Below, in pieces: positions 8,150 through 18,256 of a DNA stretch of 64,000 nt. Origin of the DNA: Cloacimonetes bacterium UBA5614. GTDB taxonomy: Bacteria; Cloacimonadota; Cloacimonadia; Cloacimonadales; Cloacimonadaceae. The notes under the pieces are model-generated. The model made no database searches and was not told the DNA's origin. It was given only the letters and a program-made list of their open reading frames with translations. The stretch lies in the NCBI GenBank assembly GCA_002424605.1, contig DIKQ01000005.1:62001-126000 (forward strand), given 5' to 3'. Within the stretch, counting starts at the first letter, position 1, and the number at the start of each line of letters is the position of its first letter. The translations under genes and the position numbers were made by a program.

Positions 8150-10555
8150 TTGAATCGTTCACTAAAAATTATGTGTGTTAGTGCTGTGATGATGTTGTTA
8201 GCTATTACTGCATACACCAAACCGGATACTAAGAACATTCAGTATTTTAATGATGCAAAGAATGATACCATAAGCGTGATAAGTACTAATCAGACTCTCT
8301 TGCTTTCTGAAGAATCATTGACCTACACAATGGATATGTTGTATAAAAATCCTGCTACTAGAACAATATATGAAAGCTTAAGAGTTAAATTAATCCATAG
8401 AAGTAAGATTAAAGAATTTAATAAAAAAGGTGTTCTAGGCTCCTATGCAGAAATTGATAAAAGTCTTAGCAATAAGTACGGGTTAATTATTGATGTTGGT
8501 AAAAAGTACTTGCTGCACATTGACTCAAAGAATGACTCTGTAAATGTTTATTATAGCTTTTATAAATCTTTAGGGAATAAACAAATCCTTGACTACTTGG
8601 TGGCTCTCAATCCCAAGAACAATAAGTACATTCCAAATTTTATTCTTGAATCGGCTAGCTATTTTAACAACCCCAACTTTTACATAGCGTATGGCGACTA
8701 TTTGTTACAAACATCAAGTAAGAGATATAATGAAGCCGTTAATTTCTATTTACTTGGAGGTGATTATACTAAAGCAGCGTTTATAATAGAGCAAGCAAAA
8801 GCATTTTCATATAAACAAAGGCTCTATGTCTATGAACATGCTGGAGATTATGTAAAAGCACTCAAACTATATTCAGAACAACAGCCTAATGATTATCCAG
8901 AACTTTACAGATTAGCTCTTTTGGGTAAGAACTACAATGATGCTTACTTGTACTATTTGAAATTTAAACCAAATGATTACACAGTATTGGCTCAGTTGTG
9001 CAGCAATGCGAAAAAATATGATTTTGCTATAGATTATGCCCTAAAAGCGAAATTGGATGATGAATTTATGATCCAGTTATACTTCGATAGCAACAAATTA
9101 TTTGATGCTTATATTCTCTCAGAAAGAGTAAAAAGCCATCTATATGATACTATATTCAAGGGACTCCCCGACACTACATCTTTCCGCCTTGCAAATTATT
9201 ATATTACCAGTAAACAATTCTTGAAAGCCTACACTATTGCCAATAAGAAACTTAAAAATGATAGCAGAATCTTAGATTCAATAAGCCAATTTACAGATAT
9301 CCCTACTCTGTTAATCGATTCAGGTGAGTTAATAAATGCCTATGATTACTGCGTCTCTTCAGGACTTTATCTGAAAGCCATTGATATCGCTGAGACAAAT
9401 CCAAATGTGAATTTCGCATCGATTAGTATTACATATGCTAAAGCTGCTTCACAATTAGCCAAAAGTCAAAGCAAAGATAATTTACAAAAAATCATCTATT
9501 TGTTTGATAAAGCTCAGGATTGGGATAATGCTGGCTATTACTCATCTTTAATTCCGGATTATAATAAAGCTATTTTATACTACGAAAGAAGCGCTGCAAA
9601 GGATTATCATGCATTGAAAAACATATATTTGAAAATAAAGGATTATAACAAAGCAGCAGATTGTCAGTCTCGGATTGATCCATCAGACTTTAGTAAGATT
9701 GCACTAATCTATGAACAAGGCAATATATACGACAAAGCAGCGTATTACTTTAGCAAAGCTGGAAACGTAACAATGGCTATAAACTCAGCGTTGAAGACAA
9801 CTCCACGCGACTATAAAATACTTATTGATATGTACATTTCGCAAGGCAATGACCAGAAAGTTAATACGTATCTTGATTCACTATATACAGCTGATCCTGA
9901 CATCGCTGGTGATTATTTCAAAAAAACAAACAATAGCTTTAAGTACAGACAAAAGTCAATAGAGTCAAAAAAATTGAAGAATGCGCTGAGTACATATCCC
10001 CCTATAGATAGCCTGTCCATAAAAGAAATTGATGAGGTAGTAGCACTTTGTTATCAGATGGGAAACCAAGAATATGGAAAGATTTACTTGGAAGAAAAGT
10101 TGTCAAGATATGACTCACAACCTATTAACTTAGGAGAAGATGACATATCAGAGATAGTAAAGATATATCAAAAAATGGGCAATAAGGCTAAGGCTCAAGA
10201 GTATATGAGTATAAAAAAGGACATTCAATATTGTGTAAAAACCCAATCAGGAGAAGTTATATCAGAGATTAGAAAAAAAATTGCTGGGATGTATCAGTAT
10301 CTACAATTTTTATCGTATGGCACAAATACTTATTGGTGTTCCATTTTTGATAATGGTGGTATGAATTTTTATGAAAAATCTATTGGCAAGGCATGGGGAG
10401 AGTATAAAGTTGAAAAGTGGTCAAAGAATTGGATCGAATTATCCATGACGTATAGATTTTCTGGATTTGAGCCAGTTACAGAAAAGGCAATAATAAGAGG
10501 CGAATCGCTATATGTAACTGGAAAATATTACCATTTGTATGATAAAAAAAAGTAA
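8150..10555 (+). CDS. exported helical-repeat (TPR-like) protein, unknown function
   Basis: About 801 residues. A TTG at 8150 was chosen because GGAGG stands five bases upstream; the ATG at 8138 has no such site. Residues 1-22 are a signal peptide. The bulk (about 180-640) is a solenoid of short helix pairs of the form Y-A-x-A-x-x-Y-x-K-A (for example YNEAVNFYLLGGDYTKAAF, DYNKAADCQSRI), TPR- or SEL1-like but irregular. The last 90 residues are Tyr/Trp-rich and probably beta. The gene is AT-rich cargo of the prophage with its own upstream element. The family was not recognised. A periplasmic or surface scaffold is the best guess. Confidence 0.6.
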   Translation: MNRSLKIMCVSAVMMLLAITAYTKPDTKNIQYFNDAKNDTISVISTNQTLLLSEESLTYTMDMLYKNPATRTIYESLRVKLIHRSKIKEFNKKGVLGSYAEIDKSLSNKYGLIIDVGKKYLLHIDSKNDSVNVYYSFYKSLGNKQILDYLVALNPKNNKYIPNFILESASYFNNPNFYIAYGDYLLQTSSKRYNEAVNFYLLGGDYTKAAFIIEQAKAFSYKQRLYVYEHAGDYVKALKLYSEQQPNDYPELYRLALLGKNYNDAYLYYLKFKPNDYTVLAQLCSNAKKYDFAIDYALKAKLDDEFMIQLYFDSNKLFDAYILSERVKSHLYDTIFKGLPDTTSFRLANYYITSKQFLKAYTIANKKLKNDSRILDSISQFTDIPTLLIDSGELINAYDYCVSSGLYLKAIDIAETNPNVNFASISITYAKAASQLAKSQSKDNLQKIIYLFDKAQDWDNAGYYSSLIPDYNKAILYYERSAAKDYHALKNIYLKIKDYNKAADCQSRIDPSDFSKIALIYEQGNIYDKAAYYFSKAGNVTMAINSALKTTPRDYKILIDMYISQGNDQKVNTYLDSLYTADPDIAGDYFKKTNNSFKYRQKSIESKKLKNALSTYPPIDSLSIKEIDEVVALCYQMGNQEYGKIYLEEKLSRYDSQPINLGEDDISEIVKIYQKMGNKAKAQEYMSIKKDIQYCVKTQSGEVISEIRKKIAGMYQYLQFLSYGTNTYWCSIFDNGGMNFYEKSIGKAWGEYKVEKWSKNWIELSMTYRFSGFEPVTEKAIIRGESLYVTGKYYHLYDKKK

Positions 10556-11044
10556 CAGAGTATATAAAGCAGCAAATATGAATTAAACATGGCGAGAAGG
10601 CACTTGTTGTGGTATTGCAATTTTGCCCATGTGATATTTGTATTGATTAATGTGTAGATTACGGTTTAGTGTACTAATTCAACTTAGATTAATAATCGTT
10701 GTCGTTTAACATACCCACGTTAGTGTCAGAAGGGAGTGTGATTTCCAGTATGTGACCAAGTTTATTGGAGCCTATCCGGAAATTAATCCCTCATGGTGGT
10801 TGAGGCTTTGATTTAGACTGACAGCCTCCATATTGTTGAACTAAATTTTTGTTCATAACTACCAACTCAATTCTATCTGTTATAATTCATCAGAATTGAT
10901 GTCCTCCATTTTCTGAGAGTATAGATGAACATCGGTGAAATCATTTTTCTTGACCTGAGATGAGAAGGCAAATGTATATGATAAATTGAGAAATCAAGCT
11001 GACTATAATTATACATGTGACTATCTCTAAAAGGAATAGATACT
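10556..11044. other. AT-rich intergenic region before the R-M gene
   Basis: No coding frame was supported. A five-base stem CCTCA/TGAGG at 10789-10805 followed by CTTTGATTT is a weak terminator candidate. The region just before 11045 is TA-rich and presumably holds the restriction-modification promoter. The GCAT-N4-ATGC element is not found here. Confidence 0.4.
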
Positions 11045-14000
11045 ATGGCGGAAGCAATATTCAAACAGTACCTTGCCAATCTGCAAGCCACGCTGAACCA
11101 GGGTGATGCTCGGGAAGAGAGCTTTTATGAACACATCAAAACTCTGCTCCTGCAATATGCTGAGTTAACGAATAAGAAAAAGCCGGACATCACTATTCTG
11201 CCCAAAGCAACAGAAGCCGGTAATCCTGACTTCCGGGTGTGGGACGGCAAGAACCACATTACAGGATATATAGAAGCCAAAGCCCCCAGCGTATTTCATC
11301 TTGACCAGATCGAAACATCCGAACAGTTGAAACGTTATTTGAAAGTCTTTCCCAATTTGATTCTGACCAATTTCTATGAGTTTCGCCTTTATCAGCATGG
11401 TATTATGATTTGCACTGCTATGATTAGCAGGTCATCCAATGCCATTACTTTGCACAAGACTCCTCCGCTGGAGCAAGCAGAGCAGTTTAGCTACCTTTTA
11501 GAACGCTACTTTGCCTTTTCACTGCCTGCCATAGATAACCCCAAGTCTCTTGCCAAAGAGCTTGCCAAGCGCACCCGCTTCCTGCGGGATGAGATTATCG
11601 CTATCGAACTGGCAGAGGAAGAGCGACAGGGCAAGAAAGTCCTCTTGGGCTTCTATGAATCTTTCAAACGTTTGCTAATCAATAAACTGACCCATGAGCA
11701 ATTTGCCGACCTCTATGCCCAAACGCTAACCTACGGCATCTTTGCAGCCCGCACTAAATCCGAAGGTGAATTCAACCGTGAACTGATCTACAAATACATC
11801 CCCAACACACTCGGTGTGCTGAAAAGCATTTTTAAGTTTATCTCTTATGACGAACCGCCCAAAGCACTGGAAGTACTGATAGACGACATTGCTGAAATCC
11901 TCTGCGTAACAGACATCAAAAAGATACTGCATGCCTATTACAAAGAGGGCAAAGGCAGTGACCCCATCATCCATTTCTATGAGACCTTCCTCTCGGAATA
12001 CGACCCGACCCTGAGAGAAAAGCGGGGAGTGTATTACACACCCGAACCTGTGGTGGGCTACATTGTTAAATCCATCCACAGCATCCTCAAATCTCATTTC
12101 AGCCTCAAAGACGGACTGGCAGACAATGCTGTTACTTTACTTGACCCGGCTGCCGGTACACTTACTTTTCCAGCCGAAGCTATCAAACTGGCAGTGCAGG
12201 AATACACAGGCAAGTACGGCTCCGGAAGTATCAAGCAAATGATCAGGAATCACATCCTTCCGCATTTCTATGCCTTGGAACTGATGATGGCACCCTACAC
12301 CGTTGGACATCTGAAAATCAGCTATCTGCTGGATGAACTCGGTTACCAGATGGCAGAGAATGAGCGATTCAAACTCTATCTGTCGAATACACTGGAAAAG
12401 GATATACCACTTCAATCAGAGCTATCTATTGCTCACGAGATTACAGAAGAGTGCCTGCTTGCCAATAAGGTAAAACAGGATGAGCCGGTGCTGGTGATTT
12501 TGGGCAATCCACCTTATAGCGGAATGAGTGAAAACAACAACCCTTGGACAGAACAACTACTCAAACAGGATTTGGATGGTGCCTCCAGTTACTATAAAGT
12601 GGATGGTATGCCATTGGGAGAAGCGAATCCCAAAATGCTGCAGGATGACTATGTGAAGTTTATCCGCTTTGCCCAGTGGAAGATTCAAAAGGCAGGCAAA
12701 GGCATCGTGGGTATGGTAACAAACCACAGCTATATAGATAATGCCACCTTTAAAGGCATGAGACAAAGCCTATTAAATACATTCGACCAGATATATGTCT
12801 TGGATTTGCACGGCAACAGCACAAAGAAAGAAACCGCTCCCGATGGCAGTAAAGACGAGAATGTATTTGATATCAGAACGGGCGTAGCCATTCTGCTCAT
12901 GATAAAAGACGGAACGGCAGAAAAGAGATTTTATCATGGAGATTTGTATGGGCTTAGATCTGCCAAATACGATTGTCTGAATGATAATAGCATTGATAGT
13001 TCTGAATATACGCAAATCAATCCCAAGCAGCCATTTTATCTCTTCAAACCTTTATCTGATGTCAATATCCATTATTTGAACTGGGAAAAAGTCAATGAGA
13101 TATTTCCTCTTAACAGTGCCGGTATTCAAACTGCAAGAGATAACCTGACGATTCAGTTTGATAAACAAATAATGCTGAACACAGTCAATCAGTTTGCTAA
13201 ACTTGATATTGAGACTGCAAGGCAAGCGTATGAATTGGGCAAAGATTCAAGAGATTGGAAAGTTGATTTAGCACAAAAAGACTTAAAGGAATCAGGACTA
13301 AATTCTGATAATATAAAACCCATTCACTATAGACCTTTCGACATCAGATATACTTACTATACCGGTAAGTGTAGAGGATTTCATAGTATGCCGAGAAATG
13401 AGGTCATGCAGCACATAAAGAACAACAATTTAGGCTTGATTCTGGGCAGACAGGGTCAGGTAGTAGGTTCTGATTATTTATGGAACTTGGCTTTTGTTAC
13501 TTCAACCATGATTGATTACAATGTGTACTATCGGGGTGGTGGAGTGTTATTGCCATTGTACTTACACCCTGATTCACACACAGATGACATCTTTACATCT
13601 CAGGAAACGCTAGCAAACATCAAACCGGAACTGCTATCAGAATCCACAAAGCGGGGCATATCAGCAGAAACCATCTTCTATTACATCTATGGCATCCTTT
13701 ACAGCAATATCTATCGGGAGCGCTATGCCGAGTATCTCAGGATAGATTTCCCACGCATCCCCTTTACCAAAGACATCCAGCTTTTCAAACAGATGGCAGG
13801 ATATGGCAAAGCGATAGCGGATTTGCACCTGATGCAGAGCAGTGAACTGGACACTCCCATAGCAAAGTATCAGGGCAACAGCGACAATGACAGAGTGGAA
13901 CAAGTAAGCTATGACGAGTCACAAAGACGCATTTATATCAATCATGATAAATACTTTGAAGGCATCAGTGCTGAAGTTTGGAACTATCACATCGGTGGTT

Positions 14001-14161
14001 ACCAAGTGCTGCATAAATACCTCAAAGACCGCAAGGGCAGAATCATGGATGATCCTATCTACTATTGTCGCATTGTAACTGCTCTTAGTAAAACGATGGA
14101 ATATCAAGCAAAGATAGATGAGATATATGATGAAGTGGAAAAGGATTTGGTAGGAGATTAG
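11045..14161 (+). CDS. single-chain restriction-modification enzyme (type IIG / ISP-like)
   Basis: A 1038-residue enzyme. The N-terminal nuclease has a PD-(D/E)xK arrangement: Pro61-Asp62 (GNPDF) and Glu77-Ala-Lys79 (YIEAK). The middle is an N6-adenine methyltransferase: SAM-binding LLDPAAGT at 365-372 and catalytic NPPY at 488-491, preceded by the helical connector with RGVYYTPEPVV. The C-terminal third would be the target-recognition domain. No helicase domain is present, unlike true type ISP enzymes of about 1600 residues, so type IIG behaviour is expected. It cleaves and methylates with one polypeptide. The gene is less AT-rich than the neighbouring cargo. The HNH gene starts four bases after it. 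Confidence 0.85.
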   Translation: MAEAIFKQYLANLQATLNQGDAREESFYEHIKTLLLQYAELTNKKKPDITILPKATEAGNPDFRVWDGKNHITGYIEAKAPSVFHLDQIETSEQLKRYLKVFPNLILTNFYEFRLYQHGIMICTAMISRSSNAITLHKTPPLEQAEQFSYLLERYFAFSLPAIDNPKSLAKELAKRTRFLRDEIIAIELAEEERQGKKVLLGFYESFKRLLINKLTHEQFADLYAQTLTYGIFAARTKSEGEFNRELIYKYIPNTLGVLKSIFKFISYDEPPKALEVLIDDIAEILCVTDIKKILHAYYKEGKGSDPIIHFYETFLSEYDPTLREKRGVYYTPEPVVGYIVKSIHSILKSHFSLKDGLADNAVTLLDPAAGTLTFPAEAIKLAVQEYTGKYGSGSIKQMIRNHILPHFYALELMMAPYTVGHLKISYLLDELGYQMAENERFKLYLSNTLEKDIPLQSELSIAHEITEECLLANKVKQDEPVLVILGNPPYSGMSENNNPWTEQLLKQDLDGASSYYKVDGMPLGEANPKMLQDDYVKFIRFAQWKIQKAGKGIVGMVTNHSYIDNATFKGMRQSLLNTFDQIYVLDLHGNSTKKETAPDGSKDENVFDIRTGVAILLMIKDGTAEKRFYHGDLYGLRSAKYDCLNDNSIDSSEYTQINPKQPFYLFKPLSDVNIHYLNWEKVNEIFPLNSAGIQTARDNLTIQFDKQIMLNTVNQFAKLDIETARQAYELGKDSRDWKVDLAQKDLKESGLNSDNIKPIHYRPFDIRYTYYTGKCRGFHSMPRNEVMQHIKNNNLGLILGRQGQVVGSDYLWNLAFVTSTMIDYNVYYRGGGVLLPLYLHPDSHTDDIFTSQETLANIKPELLSESTKRGISAETIFYYIYGILYSNIYRERYAEYLRIDFPRIPFTKDIQLFKQMAGYGKAIADLHLMQSSELDTPIAKYQGNSDNDRVEQVSYDESQRRIYINHDKYFEGISAEVWNYHIGGYQVLHKYLKDRKGRIMDDPIYYCRIVTALSKTMEYQAKIDEIYDEVEKDLVGD

Positions 14162-14165
14162 TTTT

Positions 14166-14945
14166 ATGTGTGCAGTAACCTTAAAAACGGTTAAAAGGCT
14201 CTTCGCACTATCAAAGAACCGCTGTGCTTATCCGAAATGCTACAATGCGATTGTTGATAACGATGGAATTGTCTTGGGTGACATATGCCACATCAAAGCA
14301 GCAAAACGTAAAGGGCCACGATACGATGAAAACCAGACTCCAGAAGAGAGAGATGGGTACGAAAACCTTGTACTCATGTGTAAAGAACATCACAAACAAA
14401 TAGATGCAAATGTTCAGACATATACCATCGAAGTACTCCTGCAGTATAAGCAACTGCTTGAAGATAAGACAATTCTTGAAATCACTCCGGATGAAGCATC
14501 TAAATCTTTGATCTTGTTTAATAGCTACATCAGTAAAATCGAGGCACAAGAAGTTAACATAGTACTTACACCCGGCTCTGGAATACAGAATAATACCTTT
14601 AATATAAAAAATACTAAGAAAGGTAAGGCTGGAACAGTTCCGATTCCAGGTACCATTAGCAATAACAATGAAATGCGTGGCTATGTTCAATATCTGATTG
14701 ATAGATTCAATGAAATGGCTTCGAAAGGCGAACGGAAAGGGCGAGTATTCAGCTATGCCATTATTTATACAAATATCAAAAAAGAATTTGGGTCAAAGTG
14801 GGATTATCTGAGTGAATCAAAGTTTGATGATCTAGTGAGTTATTTACAGAGAAGGATATCCAGGACTGAAGAGGCACGAAAACTAAGACAAAAATCTGGA
14901 GACATGTTTCATTCGTTTGAAGAGCATTTAAAGAAAATGCGATAA
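14166..14945 (+). CDS. HNH endonuclease-domain protein
   Basis: A 259-residue protein. The N-terminal 80 residues are an HNH/zinc module: Cys20-x4-Cys25, GDICHIKAA with His42, Asn67 in ENLVLMC, then Cys72 and His75/76. The remainder is helical with a TPGSGIQNNTFNI linker of the kind seen before sensor or partner domains in defence proteins. It starts four bases after the restriction-modification gene, so the two are probably one defence operon. It could be an accessory nuclease of the R-M system or an independent effector. No SAVED or TIR-type partner domain is visible. Confidence 0.7.
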   Translation: MCAVTLKTVKRLFALSKNRCAYPKCYNAIVDNDGIVLGDICHIKAAKRKGPRYDENQTPEERDGYENLVLMCKEHHKQIDANVQTYTIEVLLQYKQLLEDKTILEITPDEASKSLILFNSYISKIEAQEVNIVLTPGSGIQNNTFNIKNTKKGKAGTVPIPGTISNNNEMRGYVQYLIDRFNEMASKGERKGRVFSYAIIYTNIKKEFGSKWDYLSESKFDDLVSYLQRRISRTEEARKLRQKSGDMFHSFEEHLKKMR

Positions 14946-15004
14946 TAGTAACTGCATATCTTTCATTAGATTATAATAGTAACAATTGGTATAATAAAAG
15001 GTAA

Positions 15005-15883
15005 TTAGCTGAGAATTTCCGTTGTCGTTCTGCATTTCCAATGAAAGGGTGGGAATGGAGTATGCGCTCCTGAGACACCAATTGGTTCATCACTGTTATT
15101 ATAGACTATCTGATCATTACTTACCCATGGTGCGAGGGCTTTGATATAGTCTCTGGCATCGTCCAGGCTGTTTGACTTGGTATCCAAAGCCATCAGATTA
15201 TCCATTACTTCAGTAGCATCGTTTAAGGGATAGACCTTGTCTTGAGCTGCCAATGCCCGGCAGATGTCGCTGGTGCGGTCATCGAGGATAACTACCAGCT
15301 TATAATACTTGGCTTGGGCTTTCTTGTATCCCTGCAGTCGTCCAAACTCCCGTATCCGGAGAGCCGTATGCTCAGCTAATCCCTGCCAGTAGGCTTGGGA
15401 CTTCTCGCCAATGTCGCTAAACTGCTGTTTTAATGTCTCTGTCAGCATTTCCTTAGTGTATCCCTGATCTATGGCTTTGGAGAGCACATCAGCGAAGTTT
15501 TGACGGATATCGGCATCAAAATGGTTTCCGAGCCAGAAGATCTGCTGTTTCTGAATGGTGGATGAGAGGTGCTGGTCTTCGATTCCCCATAGACCTATGG
15601 ATGCCTTTATTGGTGCCTGGACTTGGGTATCTCGGAGTCCGAGTCGGATACAGCGGTCGATATAGGCTTTGGTGGGTTCATTTACCTGAGAAGCAAAGTC
15701 ATCTCCCAGTTGAGTATTGATGATGTCCATCAGCTTGTCTATTTGGGTCTTGCTGACCTTCTCACTTCTCGGCATGTCACTCAGCATCTGGATAGCCAGG
15801 TAAGCTGCATCTTTGACTTCTGTCTTCCAGGCATTGTTTAAGACCCGGTAATACTCCAACATAATCTGATCATAATACTGCAT
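15005..15883 (-). CDS. MuF/SPP1 gp7-like minor head protein
   Basis: A 292-residue protein with a helical N-terminal part and the C-terminal head-morphogenesis signature: LDDRTSDICRALAAQDKVY around residues 197-215 and FPPFHWKCRTTT near the end. In Mu and SPP1 this protein sits with the portal in the procapsid and may enter the cell with DNA. Its start overlaps the terminase stop at 15883. The plus-strand cargo lies immediately downstream, so the late operon is broken here. Confidence 0.75.
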   Translation of the reverse strand: MQYYDQIMLEYYRVLNNAWKTEVKDAAYLAIQMLSDMPRSEKVSKTQIDKLMDIINTQLGDDFASQVNEPTKAYIDRCIRLGLRDTQVQAPIKASIGLWGIEDQHLSSTIQKQQIFWLGNHFDADIRQNFADVLSKAIDQGYTKEMLTETLKQQFSDIGEKSQAYWQGLAEHTALRIREFGRLQGYKKAQAKYYKLVVILDDRTSDICRALAAQDKVYPLNDATEVMDNLMALDTKSNSLDDARDYIKALAPWVSNDQIVYNNSDEPIGVSGAHTPFPPFHWKCRTTTEILS

Positions 15884-17436
15884 CAGAAGCTAAACCTCCG
15901 GACCCGGACTCTGTTCCTGCCAATATCATATTCATTGAAGCGTTCCAGACACCCGGCAAGAGCATCACAGCCATCGATATAGCCATCTGGATAAGTAAGG
16001 AACTGACTTATTAGAATGGGAGTGTCCTGTCCGTCCGGGAAGAGTATCTTGGCAGTCTCAATGCTGGTCTCGGTTCTCTCTATTCTAAGGTTCTTGTTTT
16101 CCTTATTATCGATGCGTTTGATCCTGTGCGAGATAGGATTGAGGTTGTTATCCTTAGCCCACCTGTCAAAGTCGGCAAGGATACGAGCTTGTCCATAACT
16201 GGTCTCGATGGCAGATCGGAACTTGGCTTTATAGATAGATTCCAGTTCCTGATAAGTATCATGGTAGTATCTGAAGAACTTGGTATTCTCAGTCTGACGT
16301 ATCCAGACATGGATTACATAAAAGCGATTACCGTCATAGCCAATGGAGATGATAGCTTTGAAGCAACCCTTCTCGCCCCATGCCGGGTCAGCATACATCC
16401 AGACCCGCTTCATGAGAGTTGGTGCAGGCAGGTTTCTGTACTTGGTGAACCACTGGTGCTTGAAGATATTGCCTTCGATAACAGGTTGACCCAGCATCTC
16501 TCTCTGGTAACCGGTACTGCCGAACTTGGCTCTTAGGTTTGGTAAGGTATTTGTAGGGTATTGCTCTTCCCAAGCAGAGCTACCGTCCGGATTCTCCAAA
16601 GGAAAGTGCATAATAGCTCTCTGGTGGCATTTTAAGACTGGTTTTGACATTACATCCAAGTCAGGGTTATCTGCCTTTAAATCGTCTATTATGAGCTGCT
16701 GAAATTGACAGATGGCATAGTTGGGATGCACGAGGTTACCGAGCCAGATCACCTTGCCTGTTCCTTCCGGTGCCAAGGCTCCTGCCAACTCCTGAGTAAT
16801 CTTATCCATGCGTCTCTTGCCGATGGACTGATTGCCCATGTTCTCTTCTTTGTCTATATCATCGCAGACGATCAGTCCGGGTCGCTTGGCTGTCTTGGGA
16901 TTGAGAGTCCCACGATGGGATTGCTTAATACTCCTGACTCGGATGCGGGTCTTGTTTTTGAGATAGAAGTCGAGGTCGAAGGAGTCAACAGGTTGAAGCT
17001 CAGGATAGTCACCTAAGAGCCTGCGGTTGTTAGTCAGTTCATGCAGTGTGAAGGCAGTGCGTTCCTGGGAGAGATCGACATCGGCAGCCGTATGGATAAC
17101 ATACTTCTCGCCTTTGATAATCTTCCAAATGGGATAAACAACTCCCATCAGTACCGTTTTGCCCAGCCCACGAAAACCTGTGATGCCGATGATGCCTGTG
17201 CTCTTATCAGTCTCATCGAACATAGTGCTGTGGGCGGGGCAGAAAGGTAGTGGGAAGATGTGGGGGAAGTAAGTCCGACAGAAAAAGGAAAACGAGTCCC
17301 AGCCTGCACCCTTGGTTCTGGTTATCCTCTCTTCTCTGGCTTCGGGATTATCGTCTATAAAAGGCAAAACGGAGATCGTCTTGGCTGCGATCTCCGTCAA
17401 TGCCTTGTTATGCCGCTGAATAAACTTCTTAGGCAT
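15883..17436 (-). CDS. phage terminase large subunit
   Basis: A 517-residue packaging motor and nuclease. The N-terminal ATPase has Walker A GFRGLGKT (87-94) and Walker B LIVCDDID (188-195). The C-terminal RNase H-like nuclease begins near MYADPAWGEKG and includes SAIETSYGQ and an Asp in DGYIDGCDAL. It packages DNA into the head through the portal. It is followed without a gap by the MuF-like gene, and the small subunit lies 81 bases upstream. Confidence 0.9.
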   Translation of the reverse strand: MPKKFIQRHNKALTEIAAKTISVLPFIDDNPEAREERITRTKGAGWDSFSFFCRTYFPHIFPLPFCPAHSTMFDETDKSTGIIGITGFRGLGKTVLMGVVYPIWKIIKGEKYVIHTAADVDLSQERTAFTLHELTNNRRLLGDYPELQPVDSFDLDFYLKNKTRIRVRSIKQSHRGTLNPKTAKRPGLIVCDDIDKEENMGNQSIGKRRMDKITQELAGALAPEGTGKVIWLGNLVHPNYAICQFQQLIIDDLKADNPDLDVMSKPVLKCHQRAIMHFPLENPDGSSAWEEQYPTNTLPNLRAKFGSTGYQREMLGQPVIEGNIFKHQWFTKYRNLPAPTLMKRVWMYADPAWGEKGCFKAIISIGYDGNRFYVIHVWIRQTENTKFFRYYHDTYQELESIYKAKFRSAIETSYGQARILADFDRWAKDNNLNPISHRIKRIDNKENKNLRIERTETSIETAKILFPDGQDTPILISQFLTYPDGYIDGCDALAGCLERFNEYDIGRNRVRVRRFSF

Positions 17437-17517
17437 AACGCTCGGGAGGATTGGACTTTGGATTGGAGTTAGTCAGGGAGATTGGGAGTCGATTTATCTT
17501 TAGAGGTGTCATGATAA

Positions 17518-17967
17518 TTATCCGTTTCTGATGCGAAGGTAATCAGCCAAGTCCAGGACTATTGCCTGGAACTGTTTGAGAAGAGTTTCATAGCCTTTCT
17601 CGACCATGAAGTCGGTGGTTTGATCCATAAACTTTACGATATAGTCATTGAGTTCCCGAGCCGGTTCATCATCTTTCTGGTTCTGTTTAATGAGTGAGAC
17701 AAGTGACTGCAGAGCGGTATCAGCCGGGTTCTTGGCATATTCTCTCAAGGCTTGGATCAAAGCACGTTTTCTGGCTACTTTGATCTCGTGATCGAGTTTG
17801 CGCTCTTCCTTGAACAGACTATCCCAATTACCCGACTTGATCCACTTGCGGACGGTGATGTCGGAGACACCGAAGATGATACCTAATTCATTGGGGTCGG
17901 TTTTCCCATTGAGATAGGTTTCCTTGCAGTTTTCCCGCTTGATGCGGTACTCGAGGGCGTTACTCAT
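17518..17967 (-). CDS. terminase small subunit-like DNA-binding protein
   Basis: A 149-residue protein. The N-terminal helix-turn-helix (NELGIIFGVSDITVRKWIKSG, about residues 27-47) is followed by a long helical region likely to oligomerise. Size, the helix-turn-helix and position directly before the large terminase support a small subunit that selects phage DNA. It overlaps the upstream excisionase-like gene by eight bases. Confidence 0.65.
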   Translation of the reverse strand: MSNALEYRIKRENCKETYLNGKTDPNELGIIFGVSDITVRKWIKSGNWDSLFKEERKLDHEIKVARKRALIQALREYAKNPADTALQSLVSLIKQNQKDDEPARELNDYIVKFMDQTTDFMVEKGYETLLKQFQAIVLDLADYLRIRNG

Positions 17968-18166
17968 ACTCTGGTCTCACTTTGTGGTTTTCTAAGTAGG
18001 CATTGATATCTTTGCCATGTACTCTCAAAGGTCCTCTTTCGGTTAAGCGGTAAGCAGGGAGTGGGTCTAAGACATCTCTGATCATCCGATAGACAGTAGT
18101 CCGGTCGACATTCAGAATGCCTGCCAGTTCATCGGGTCTGTAATAGCGGTCATTAAACTTATCCAT
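17960..18166 (-). CDS. excisionase-type helix-turn-helix protein
   Basis: A 68-residue protein starting MDKFNDRYYRPDELAG. The start at 18166 has GAGG five bases upstream; upstream in-frame ATGs lack a site. The segment RPDELAGILNVDRTTVYRMI is a MerR/excisionase-like winged helix-turn-helix. It could regulate late genes or act in packaging-site recognition. It sits between early and late blocks, the place where Mu has its late regulators, but it does not resemble Mor or C by motif. Confidence 0.55.
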   Translation of the reverse strand: MDKFNDRYYRPDELAGILNVDRTTVYRMIRDVLDPLPAYRLTERGPLRVHGKDINAYLENHKVRPEYE

Positions 18167-18256
18167 GCTTACCTCGGCTGTATTATTCATAACTGAAGCC
18201 ATCATAGTTGCACCAAGCCTATGGTCAAAGTCTGCTGCCTTATCCTGCCACAGATT

